DNA of 12,724 nt from an uncultured Eubacteriales bacterium (GTDB lineage Bacteria; Bacillota; Clostridia; Lachnospirales; Lachnospiraceae): NCBI GenBank assembly GCA_949286775.1, contig CASEDW010000063.1, positions 1 to 12,724 on the forward strand, written 5' to 3'. Under the pieces are notes generated by a model, which had not been told where the DNA came from, made no database searches, and worked only from the letters and a program-made list of their open reading frames with translations. The position numbers were made by a program, and so were the translations under genes. Shown one piece after another: positions 1 through 6,544 of this stretch (its first letter is position 1; each line of letters opens with the position of its first letter).

Positions 1-671
1 ATCGTGTGAGTAAAAGTTATGACAAAGGGCATCCTGCTCTTGACAATATTTCACTTCACATCGACAAGGGTGAGTTCGTTTTCGTCGTTGGAGCCAGCGG
101 TTCAGGCAAATCGACTTTTATCAAATTACTGCTTAAAGAACTCGATCCTACGAAGGGTACGATAACAGTAAACGGAAACGTTCTCAACAAATTACCGCGA
201 AGAAAGATACCTAAATACAGACGCGGACTTGGAGTTGTTTTCCAGGATTTCCGTCTTCTTAAAGACAGAAATGTCTATGAAAACGTTGCTTTCGCGCAGC
301 GTGTCATTGAAAGACCTACTTCCGCGTTAAAGAAAAATGTTCCGGAGGTGCTTACGCTTGTCGGACTTGCCGACAAATATAAATCGCTTCCGAAGGAACT
401 TTCGGGCGGCGAGCAGCAGCGTGTAGCGCTGGCAAGAGCCCTCGTAAACAGGCCTGATATTCTCTTGGCGGACGAACCTACAGGTAACCTCGATCCCAGA
501 AATTCAGTCGAGATTATGAAACTTTTGGAAGAAATCAACGCGAGAGGAACAACGGTAGTCGTTGTTACTCATAACAGAGAAATAGTAAATGCAATGAAAA
601 AACGCGTTGTTCGGCTCAGGAAAGGCGTCATCATAAGCGACGAAAAAGAAGGTGTTTACGTTGAGGATTAG
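1..671 (+). CDS. ftsE: Cell-division ABC transporter ATP-binding protein FtsE (5' end cut by window)
   Basis: This is the ATPase of the FtsEX complex, which sits at the inner face of the membrane and uses ATP to drive FtsX and the peptidoglycan hydrolases it controls. The frame is open from the first base; codons start at position 3 (Arg, then Val encoded by GTG). That GTG at position 6 looks like a start but aligns with the internal VSK.Y of FtsE, so about 7-8 N-terminal residues are missing. In the visible part, counted from that Val, the Walker A is GASGSGKST (29-37), the Q-loop Gln is about 80, the ABC signature LSGGEQQRVALARAL is 132-146, Walker B ILLADEPTGNLD is 152-163 and the switch His is 189. 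The visible length of about 222 residues fits the usual 225-230. It overlaps ftsX by 11 nt, so the two are probably translationally coupled. The identification is secure because an ABC ATPase of this type is paired with FtsX. Confidence 0.95.
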   Translation, partial: RVSKSYDKGHPALDNISLHIDKGEFVFVVGASGSGKSTFIKLLLKELDPTKGTITVNGNVLNKLPRRKIPKYRRGLGVVFQDFRLLKDRNVYENVAFAQRVIERPTSALKKNVPEVLTLVGLADKYKSLPKELSGGEQQRVALARALVNRPDILLADEPTGNLDPRNSVEIMKLLEEINARGTTVVVVTHNREIVNAMKKRVVRLRKGVIISDEKEGVYVED

Positions 672-1578
672 TACTGTAGGATACAGCGCGAAACAGGGTA
701 TAAAAAACATCGGACGAAATAAGATGTTCTCAATAGCTTCCATAGCGACAATGAGCGCATGTATTTTTATGTTCGGACTGTTCTTTTCGCTTATTATGAA
801 CTTTAACTATATCCTGAAAAATGTCGAATCAAACGTCGGTATTACCGTTTTCTTTGATGAGGGACTCGATCAGGGTACGATCGATATTATCGGTCAGGAA
901 ATCTCAAACAGAAGCGACGTCAAGTCGTGCAAATATGTATCGGCGGATGAAGCGTGGGAATCATTCTCACAGCGTTACTTTGAAGGATACGAAGACGCGG
1001 CGGAAGGATTTAGGAATAATCAGGATAATCCCCTCGCCAATTCAGCCCACTATGAAGTATATGTAAATGAGATCGAAGATCAGAATGATCTTGTCGCTTT
1101 TATAGAAGGCCTTGACGGCGTAAGAAGCGTAAATCAGTCTCAGGAAGCTACAAATACCCTTACTACTATAAATCAGCTTGTTACCATAGTTTCACTGGTA
1201 ATTATAGCGATACTTCTTGTAGTATCCGTTTTCCTGATAAGCAATACGGTTTCCATGGGTATTACTATCAGGCGTGAAGAGATAGCGATCATGAAATATA
1301 TTGGAGCTACAAACGCCTTTGTAAGACTTCCGTTTATGCTTGAAGGTATTATTATCGGTCTTATCGGAGCGATCATACCGCTTGTCGTGCTTTATTTCTT
1401 ATATCAGAAAGCCGTGACATATATGCTTACACGATTCACAGTGCTGACAGACTTTATGAACGGTCTGCTTCCTGTAGAGCAGGTATTTATGTGGCTGCTT
1501 CCGATCGGAATTATACTTGGCATGGGAATCGGTTTCATCGGTTCGACGATGACAATCAGAAAACATTTAAAAGTTTGA
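661..1578 (+). CDS. ftsX: Cell-division ABC transporter permease FtsX
   Basis: This is the membrane partner of FtsE, which relays ATP hydrolysis to extracellular cell-wall hydrolases during division or elongation. I choose the TTG start at 661, giving 305 aa beginning MRISTVGYSAKQG. AAGGTG at 649-654 sits 6 nt upstream, and MRIST is where Firmicutes FtsX proteins typically begin. The alternative GTG at 652 would overlap that ribosome binding site. The topology is classic FtsX: a short cytoplasmic N-terminus, TM1 at about 22-46, a large extracellular domain at about 47-170, TM2 at about 173-197, a loop with IRREEIAIMKYIGAT, TM3 at about 225-249, TM4 at about 275-298 and a short basic tail. The start overlaps the end of ftsE. 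The gene is followed directly by a strong terminator, so no hydrolase gene is cotranscribed downstream here. Confidence 0.95.
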   Translation: MRISTVGYSAKQGIKNIGRNKMFSIASIATMSACIFMFGLFFSLIMNFNYILKNVESNVGITVFFDEGLDQGTIDIIGQEISNRSDVKSCKYVSADEAWESFSQRYFEGYEDAAEGFRNNQDNPLANSAHYEVYVNEIEDQNDLVAFIEGLDGVRSVNQSQEATNTLTTINQLVTIVSLVIIAILLVVSVFLISNTVSMGITIRREEIAIMKYIGATNAFVRLPFMLEGIIIGLIGAIIPLVVLYFLYQKAVTYMLTRFTVLTDFMNGLLPVEQVFMWLLPIGIILGMGIGFIGSTMTIRKHLKV

Positions 1579-1593
1579 TTTTTGTTTTATATG

Positions 1594-1621
1594 GCGCGCC
1601 GCGTTCGCGGCGCGTTTTTTT
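1594..1621 (+). terminator. Intrinsic terminator after ftsX
   Basis: An all-GC inverted repeat has CGCGCCGCG (1595-1603) and CGCGGCGCG (1606-1614) separated by TT, so the real loop is GTTC closed by 8 bp. Seven T residues follow (1615-1621). It lies 16 nt past the ftsX stop and separates the ftsEX unit from the fatty-acid operon. The GC content contrasts sharply with the AT-rich surroundings. Confidence 0.95.
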
Positions 1622-1668
1622 GCTGTATTAAGCAGGTTATAGGCCGTGTTTTCGGCAAAAGGAACTTT

Positions 1669-1720
1669 ATAAAAAATTTATATAATTTTATTTGACACAG
1701 TAAGAAAGCTTTGATATATT
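1669..1720 (+). promoter_or_regulatory. Promoter of the acpP-acc-fab operon with upstream A/T element
   Basis: The -35 is a perfect TTGACA (1692-1697), followed by a 17-nt spacer and TATATT (1715-1720). A TG at 1712-1713 makes an extended -10. The predicted transcription start is near 1727. Directly upstream of the -35 lies an A-tract/T-tract block (about 1669-1690; AAAATT and AATTTT around TATAT), which resembles an UP element contacted by the RNA polymerase alpha subunit. No other clear promoter is visible before fabZ, so this is probably the main one for about 9 kb of genes. The core hexamers are seen directly; strength and UP function are inferred. Confidence 0.85.
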
Positions 1721-1729
1721 ATATGAGAA

Positions 1730-1755
1730 ATTTATCTAAATAAATTTAGGTAAAT
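1730..1755. promoter_or_regulatory. Candidate operator: imperfect 26-bp inverted repeat over the predicted +3 to +28 of acpP
   Basis: ATTTATCTAAAT (1730-1741) and ATTTAGGTAAAT (1744-1755) are inverted repeats with a 2-nt spacer and one mismatch. The element lies immediately downstream of the -10, where a bound repressor would block the polymerase. A palindrome of this size suits a dimeric winged-helix protein such as the MarR-type regulator encoded at the end of the same operon. It does not look like the published FapR-type site. As RNA it would be a weak A-U hairpin, so a DNA role is more likely. The structure is certain; the operator function is inferred. Confidence 0.5.
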
Positions 1756-1777
1756 AAATAAAGCTAAATAAATCACA
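1736..1777 (+). repeat. Three iterons with an exact 14-bp period in the acpP leader
   Basis: The 10-mer (C/G)TAAATAAAT occurs at 1736-1745, 1750-1759 and 1764-1773, each start exactly 14 bp after the last. The remaining four bases of each unit differ (TTAG, AAAG, CACA). The first two copies overlap the inverted repeat at 1730-1755. The array may be part of a multi-site operator, an unstructured A-rich leader that favours ribosome loading on acpP, or simple AT-rich expansion. Confidence 0.6.
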
Positions 1778-1798
1778 AGTAAAAGGGGAAAATGAATT

Positions 1799-2023
1799 AT
1801 GTTTGAAAAAGTAAAAGATATTATCGTGGAGATTATCAGCTGCTCAGAGGATGAGGTAACTATGGAGACAAGCCTCAAAGACGATCTTGGAATCGATTCT
1901 CTTGACGCTATGGAAATCGCTATGGCTGTTGAAGAGAAACTTGGCGTAACTATCGCTGAGGATAAACTTGCTGAGATGGAATATGTAAAAGACATCGTGT
2001 CTTATGTAGAGGCAAACGCTTAA
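1799..2023 (+). CDS. acpP: Acyl carrier protein AcpP
   Basis: This small acidic cytosolic protein carries growing acyl chains on a 4'-phosphopantetheine arm attached by holo-ACP synthase. The 74-aa product has the canonical DSLDAMEIAMAVEEKLG helix-II motif, with Ser34 as the modified residue, and the expected four-helix, Asp/Glu-rich composition. The ATG at 1799 follows AAAAGGGG (1781-1788), a good ribosome binding site at about 10 nt. It is the first gene of the acc/fab operon, about 70 nt after the predicted start of transcription. A hairpin separates it from accB. First position suits a product needed in much greater amount than the enzymes. Confidence 0.97.
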   Translation: MFEKVKDIIVEIISCSEDEVTMETSLKDDLGIDSLDAMEIAMAVEEKLGVTIAEDKLAEMEYVKDIVSYVEANA

Positions 2024-2044
2024 ATCGCAAATATCTACCGTTAG

Positions 2045-2063
2045 TGACGCGTTACGCGCGTCA
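2045..2063 (+). other. GC-rich hairpin between acpP and accB
   Basis: TGACGCG (2045-2051) and CGCGTCA (2057-2063) form a perfect 7-bp stem with a 5-nt loop. No T-run follows: the next bases are GAAAGAGG, the accB ribosome binding site. It is therefore not a standard terminator. A role as a 3' stabiliser of an acpP transcript, a processing site or a partial attenuator is possible, and any of these would raise ACP relative to downstream enzymes. The stem is seen; the role is inferred. Confidence 0.6.
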
Positions 2064-2076
2064 GAAAGAGGAAAAT

Positions 2077-2532
2077 ATGCAGATTGAAGAATTATTCAAA
2101 ATCTGGGACAGATTTGAAAACTCAAAGACGACGGAATTTGTATTTGAAGCTGACGGACAGAAGCTTTGTTTAAAAAAAGAAATTAAGACGGCTGCGCCTG
2201 TAATTCAGACTACGGCGCAGCCTGTTATGCAGGCGGCAGCTCCTGCAGCTGCGCCTCAGGCAGAAGCTCCTGCATCGTCAGAGATACAGGTTTCCGGCAC
2301 TCCGGTAAAAGCTCCTTTTGTGGGAACATTTTACAGAGCGGCAGCTCCGGGAGAGGATCCGTTCGTAAAACTCGGACAAAAAGTCAGCAAAGGCGATGTG
2401 ATAGGAATAATCGAAGCGATGAAACTCATGAACGAGATCACCGCGCCGTGCGACGGAGTCATTACTGATATATTCGTAGAAGATGAAAAACTCGTCGAAT
2501 ATGACCAGGTATTAATGAGCATAGGAGAATAA
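2077..2532 (+). CDS. accB: Biotin carboxyl carrier protein of acetyl-CoA carboxylase (AccB)
   Basis: This protein carries biotin between the biotin carboxylase AccC and the carboxyltransferase AccAD during malonyl-CoA formation. The 151-aa product starts MQIEELFKIWDRF. Residues 1-35 are the small N-terminal domain, about 38-72 an Ala/Pro/Gln-rich flexible linker and about 74-151 the biotinyl domain. EAMKLMNE carries the biotinylated Lys116. I use the ATG at 2077 because AAAGAGG (2065-2071) precedes it and the protein then begins like the family. A GTG at 2044 would add 11 residues read out of the upstream hairpin. It ends 6 nt before accC. Confidence 0.97.
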   Translation: MQIEELFKIWDRFENSKTTEFVFEADGQKLCLKKEIKTAAPVIQTTAQPVMQAAAPAAAPQAEAPASSEIQVSGTPVKAPFVGTFYRAAAPGEDPFVKLGQKVSKGDVIGIIEAMKLMNEITAPCDGVITDIFVEDEKLVEYDQVLMSIGE

Positions 2533-2538
2533 AATAAT

Positions 2539-3888
2539 ATGTTCAAAAGAATTCTCATAGCTAACAGGGGCGAGATAGCATTAAGGATAATCAGATGCTG
2601 TCGTGAATTGAATATTCAGTCAGTTGTTGTATGTTCAACAGAAGATAAAAAATCACTTCCTGTTATGATGGCAACATATTCTATATGTATAGGACCGGCT
2701 AAGGCAAAAGACAGCTATTTAAATCAGAACGCGATCATAGAGGCGGCAAAGAAGATGAACTGCGACGCTATCCACCCGGGGTATGGATTTCTTTCTGAGA
2801 ATGCCGATTTCGCGAGAAAATGTGAACAGAACGGCATAGTTTTCATCGGACCTTCAGCCGATATCATCGACAGGATGGGAGACAAGCAGGCTGCGAGAAA
2901 ACTCATGATGGAGAACGACGTTCCGGTTGTTCCCGGATCTGAGGGCTGTATAGATACGGTTGAGGACGCTCTGAAGTGGGCAGAAAAAGTCGGATATCCC
3001 GTGCTTGTCAAAGCTTCCGCCGGAGGCGGCGGAAAGGGTATGCGCCGCGTTTACAGCGCCCAGGATATGAAGGCTGCGTTTGATTCGGCAAAATCAGAAG
3101 CCGAGTCCGCTTTTGGAAACGGCGATCTCTATCTTGAAAAGCTGATTATCGATCCGAGACATATCGAGGTTCAGATACTCGCCGACAAATCAGGAAATGT
3201 CGTACATCTTGGAGAAAGGGACTGTTCCCTTCAGAAAAACAATCAGAAACTCCTCGAAGAGTCGCCTGCTGTCGGTATAGATGACGATTTAAGGGAAAGA
3301 ATCAGACAGACAGCCGTAAAAGCAGCTAAAGCGGCAGGATATTTCAGCGCGGGAACGATCGAGTTTGTGCTGGATAAACATGGAAACTTCTATTTCATCG
3401 AAATGAATACCAGAATCCAGGTGGAGCATCCTGTTACGGAATGCGCCACAGGAATCGATCTCGTAAGGGAACAGATACTTATTGCCCTTGGTAGAAAGCT
3501 TCCGTTTGAACAGAAAGACATTAAAATCAACGTACATGTCATAGAGTGCAGAATAAACGCATTGTCAACAGGAAAGATTACCACGCTTCATCTTCCGGAA
3601 GGTTTCGGAGTGAGAGTTGAAAGCGCCCTGTATGAAGGATACGAGGTAAGCCCGTATTATGATTCAATGATTGCGAAGCTTATCGTATTCGGCAGCAACA
3701 GAAGAGAAGCGGTCAGAAGACTCAGACGTGTTCTCGAAGAGATCATAGTCGACGGAGTAAAGACAAATGCTCATCTGATGTATCTTCTCACTTATCAACC
3801 GGAATTTATCAGGGGAGGTTTTGATACTTCCTACTGGAAAAAAGTTGAAGGCGATCTTATAAAAGAGTTGACTGAGGTTAGTAAATAA
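2539..3888 (+). CDS. accC: Biotin carboxylase AccC, with a shortened C-terminal loop
   Basis: This ATP-grasp enzyme carboxylates the biotin on AccB with ATP and bicarbonate. The 449-aa protein has the N-terminal MFKRILIANRGEIALRI domain, the glycine-rich ATP loop KASAGGGGKGMRR (158-170), the catalytic block EMNTRIQVEHPVTE (288-301, with E288, N290 and R292) and the C-terminal ECRIN, in which Arg338 matches the conserved active-site Arg. One oddity is that the usual EDP..F.PSPG stretch after RINA is reduced to L-S-T before GKIT, a loss of about 7 residues. The reading frame is otherwise intact. AGGAG at 2523-2527 precedes the ATG, and its stop overlaps the accD start (TAATG). Despite the deletion it is almost certainly a biotin carboxylase. 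Confidence 0.96.
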   Translation: MFKRILIANRGEIALRIIRCCRELNIQSVVVCSTEDKKSLPVMMATYSICIGPAKAKDSYLNQNAIIEAAKKMNCDAIHPGYGFLSENADFARKCEQNGIVFIGPSADIIDRMGDKQAARKLMMENDVPVVPGSEGCIDTVEDALKWAEKVGYPVLVKASAGGGGKGMRRVYSAQDMKAAFDSAKSEAESAFGNGDLYLEKLIIDPRHIEVQILADKSGNVVHLGERDCSLQKNNQKLLEESPAVGIDDDLRERIRQTAVKAAKAAGYFSAGTIEFVLDKHGNFYFIEMNTRIQVEHPVTECATGIDLVREQILIALGRKLPFEQKDIKINVHVIECRINALSTGKITTLHLPEGFGVRVESALYEGYEVSPYYDSMIAKLIVFGSNRREAVRRLRRVLEEIIVDGVKTNAHLMYLLTYQPEFIRGGFDTSYWKKVEGDLIKELTEVSK

Positions 3889-4769
3889 TGGGTATTCAGG
3901 ATATATTTGCAGATAATAAAAATAAATACAGAAAGCTTGTAGGACTCAGAAAAAATATTGCTCCGCAGGAAAGTATGATCTGCCCTAAATGCAAAAATGC
4001 AGTTGAGGAAAAAAGCCTGGCAAAGAATAAATATGTCTGCGGTTACTGCGGATATCATTTTAAAATGCCTGTTATGGACAGGATTAAAATGTTGTGCGAT
4101 GAAGGCAGATTTATTGAATTCCAGAAAGATCTGACTACGAAAGATCCGATAAAGTTTCCGGATTATGAAAAAAAACTTCACGACGCAGAGCAGAAAGCGA
4201 AGACAAAGGAAGCGGTTGTAACGGGAGTTATAGGAATTAAAGACGTTACGGCCGCGATAGCCGTTATGAACAGCGATTTCATCATGGGAAGCATGGGAAC
4301 TGTAGTCGGCGAAAAGATAACGGCTCTTACTGAGTATGCAGGTAAAAAAGGTCTTCCCCTTGTGATTTTCGCGGCCAGCGGCGGAGCCAGAATGCAGGAG
4401 GGACTGTTTTCACTGATGCAGATGGCTAAGACGTCGGCGGCAATAGAAAAGTACAAAGAAAAGGGCGGAATTTATATTTCGTGTCTCACAAATCCTACGA
4501 CAGGAGGCGTAAGCGCCAGCTTCGCCACTTTAGGAGATATTATAATCGCCGAACCGGAAGCGCTTATTTGCTTCGCGGGACCACGAGTAATAGAACAGAC
4601 GATAGGACGTTCACTGCCGCCGGGATTCCAGCGATCGGAATTTTTATCCGAGCATGGAATGGTGGATATTGTCTGTGAAAGAAACAAATTGAGAGAACTC
4701 ATCTACAAGATCATTAAAATTCATACTTTGAACAATTTGGAAACAAAGAAAGGAAACGAAAATGGCTGA
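3888..4769 (+). CDS. accD: Acetyl-CoA carboxylase carboxyltransferase subunit beta (AccD)
   Basis: This is one half of the carboxyltransferase that moves CO2 from carboxybiotin to acetyl-CoA. The 293-aa protein has the N-terminal four-Cys zinc ribbon (Cys32, Cys35, Cys51, Cys54) followed by a crotonase-like carboxyltransferase domain. Recognisable blocks are ASGGARMQEG, NPTTGGVSASFATLGD and EPEALICFAGPRVIEQT. The ATG overlaps the accC stop by 1 nt and the end overlaps accA by 8 nt, which suggests coupled translation of the two subunits that must assemble in equal amounts. Confidence 0.97.
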   Translation: MGIQDIFADNKNKYRKLVGLRKNIAPQESMICPKCKNAVEEKSLAKNKYVCGYCGYHFKMPVMDRIKMLCDEGRFIEFQKDLTTKDPIKFPDYEKKLHDAEQKAKTKEAVVTGVIGIKDVTAAIAVMNSDFIMGSMGTVVGEKITALTEYAGKKGLPLVIFAASGGARMQEGLFSLMQMAKTSAAIEKYKEKGGIYISCLTNPTTGGVSASFATLGDIIIAEPEALICFAGPRVIEQTIGRSLPPGFQRSEFLSEHGMVDIVCERNKLRELIYKIIKIHTLNNLETKKGNENG

Positions 4770-5550
4770 GATAACATCTTATGAACGCGTTGAGCGCGCA
4801 AGAAGCAAAGACAGGCCTCTGATAACGGACTATATCAAAGCCCTTTTCGATGACTTCATAGAACTTAAAGGAGACAGACTGGCAAAAGAAGACCCTTCCA
4901 TATTGGGAGGAATCGCTGTATTTCACGGAATGCCGGTCACCGTTATAGGCCACAGAAAGGGCCGTACTACAGAAGAAAACATCAAATACAATTTCGGTAT
5001 GGCTTCACCAGAAGGATACAGAAAATCCCTGCGTCTTATGAAACAGGCGGAGAGATTCAAGCGTCCTGTAATTACGTTCATCGACACGCCGGGGGCATAT
5101 CCCGGAATGGAAGCTGAGAGCAGCGGACAGGCAAACGCTATAGCGGAAAATATGGCTGCTATGAGCGTTTTAAAAACTCCTGTAATCGCGGTTATAACGG
5201 GAGAGGGAAGCTCGGGAGGAGCCCTTGCCCTTGGAGTCGCAGACAGAGTTTTTATGCTTGAAAACGCTGTTTACAGTATTTTGTCGCCGGAGGGATTCGC
5301 ATCTATCATGTGGAAAGATCCGTCGCGCGCACCGGAGGCGAGCGAGGTTATGAAGCTGACCGCACAGGATTTATACGAATATAAGCTGATCGACAGGATA
5401 ATTCCGGAAAAAGGATTGTTTAAGAACCTTGATAAAAGCCTTAAAGCGGCAATTTTAAAACTTAAATCATATGATGATGAAGAGTTGATCGGCAGAAGAT
5501 ATAAAAAATTCAGAACTATAGACGGCGAGTATAAGCCAGCGGTAGTCTGA
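4762..5550 (+). CDS. accA: Acetyl-CoA carboxylase carboxyltransferase subunit alpha (AccA)
   Basis: This is the partner of AccD in the carboxyltransferase heterotetramer. The 262-aa product is the short form, like streptococcal AccA, and lacks much of the N-terminal extension of the E. coli protein (319 aa). Typical blocks are GHRKGRTTEENIKYNFGMASPEGYRK, FIDTPGAYPGMEAE, GEGSSGGALALGVADRV and SPEGFASIMWKDPSRAPEA. In the last, Phe replaces the Cys often found in PEGCAS. AAAGGA at 4749-4754, inside the end of accD, serves as the ribosome binding site. fabH follows after 14 nt. Confidence 0.97.
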   Translation: MAEITSYERVERARSKDRPLITDYIKALFDDFIELKGDRLAKEDPSILGGIAVFHGMPVTVIGHRKGRTTEENIKYNFGMASPEGYRKSLRLMKQAERFKRPVITFIDTPGAYPGMEAESSGQANAIAENMAAMSVLKTPVIAVITGEGSSGGALALGVADRVFMLENAVYSILSPEGFASIMWKDPSRAPEASEVMKLTAQDLYEYKLIDRIIPEKGLFKNLDKSLKAAILKLKSYDDEELIGRRYKKFRTIDGEYKPAVV

Positions 5551-5564
5551 TATCAGGAGGGAAA

Positions 5565-6533
5565 ATGTCAGGCGTAAAAGTCATAGGTACAGGTTATTCA
5601 CTTCCTGTAAAAGTAGTAACAAACGACGACCTGAGCAAGGTTGTAGATACGAACGACGAGTGGATATACTCACGAACAGGAATTAAAAGCAGACATATTA
5701 TAAGCGGCGACGAAGCGGTTCATACGCTTGCCGTGTCATCGGCTGAAAAAGCGATAAAGAACGCTTACGAAAACGACAGCGATTTTTCAAAAGATAAAAT
5801 AATCGCAGTTTATGTCGCGACAATGACGTCAAGTTACGTATTTCCGTCAACTGCGTGCATTGTGCAAAAAGAACTTGAGCTTCCGGAAAGCATAAAGGCT
5901 TTTGATATAAGCGCGGCATGCACAGGATTCGTATACGCGCTTCAGACGGCGGCGGATACGCTGCAGACTCATGTCGGCGACGAAGGCTATGTTCTCGTAA
6001 TCGGAAGCGAATGCATGTCAAGAACGCTCAATTTCAGCGACAGATCCTCATGTGTTCTGTTTGGCGACGGCGCCGGATCCGTCATAATTAAAAAAGACGA
6101 TTCAGAGAGCAGCGTTTTTATGCAGCTGTCAGGAACCGAAGGAAATACAGAGGTTCTGCATTGCGGAACTTATAACGGCGGGGACGGATATCTTCATATG
6201 GACGGAGGAAAAGTTTATAAATTCGCGATAACATCCCTTAACGGAGCGATAAAAAAACTTCTCGAGAACTCCGGAAGCACGATGGAGGATATAGATTACG
6301 TCGTATGCCATCAGGCGAATTCAAGAATCATCGATTCAGTAAAGAAAAAATATCCGGGACATGAACATAAATTCTTTATGAATATGGAAACATGCGCCAA
6401 TACATCGGCTGCAAGCGTTTCAATAGCGATGGCGGATATGTATGAAAAAGGACTGCTTAAATCAGGAATGAAGATAATTACAGTCGCTTTCGGTGCGGGA
6501 CTTTCATGGAACGCCGTGCTCATGACTGTGTAA
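5565..6533 (+). CDS. fabH: Beta-ketoacyl-ACP synthase III (FabH)
   Basis: This enzyme starts fatty acid synthesis by condensing a short acyl-CoA primer with malonyl-ACP. The 322-aa thiolase-fold protein has the catalytic triad Cys119 (SAACTGF), His249 (VCHQAN) and Asn279 (ANTSAAS). The N-terminal SRTGIKSRH motif typical of FabH is also present. The end of the chain reads FGAGLSWNAVLM where many homologues have FGGGFTWG, a conservative variation. AGGAGG (5555-5560) stands only 4 nt before the ATG, closer than usual. Primer preference (acetyl or branched) cannot be read from the sequence by eye. Confidence 0.97.
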   Translation: MSGVKVIGTGYSLPVKVVTNDDLSKVVDTNDEWIYSRTGIKSRHIISGDEAVHTLAVSSAEKAIKNAYENDSDFSKDKIIAVYVATMTSSYVFPSTACIVQKELELPESIKAFDISAACTGFVYALQTAADTLQTHVGDEGYVLVIGSECMSRTLNFSDRSSCVLFGDGAGSVIIKKDDSESSVFMQLSGTEGNTEVLHCGTYNGGDGYLHMDGGKVYKFAITSLNGAIKKLLENSGSTMEDIDYVVCHQANSRIIDSVKKKYPGHEHKFFMNMETCANTSAASVSIAMADMYEKGLLKSGMKIITVAFGAGLSWNAVLMTV

Positions 6534-6544
6534 AGGAGATCACT

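Noticed and set aside
6..8. GTG at 6 as the true start of ftsE
   Set aside because: The codon aligns with the internal Val of the VSK.Y motif. FtsE normally has about 7-8 residues before it, so the gene is simply cut by the window edge.
652..660. GTG start for ftsX at 652
   Set aside because: AAGGTG at 649-654 would overlap that codon. TTG 661 has correct spacing and yields the conserved MRIST N-terminus.
1622..1798. FapR-type operator or riboswitch in the acpP leader
   Set aside because: No FapR-like palindrome is present, and the AT-rich 70-nt leader has no structured aptamer-like fold. Only the inverted repeat and iterons stand out.
2044..2076. Longer accB start at GTG 2044
   Set aside because: The extra 11 residues are read from the intergenic hairpin and would place the real ribosome binding site inside the gene. 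ATG 2077 gives the family N-terminus.
6506..6544. Longer fabK start at 6506
   Set aside because: The extension lies within the 3' end of fabH and has no family similarity. AAGGAG just before 6545 decides the start.
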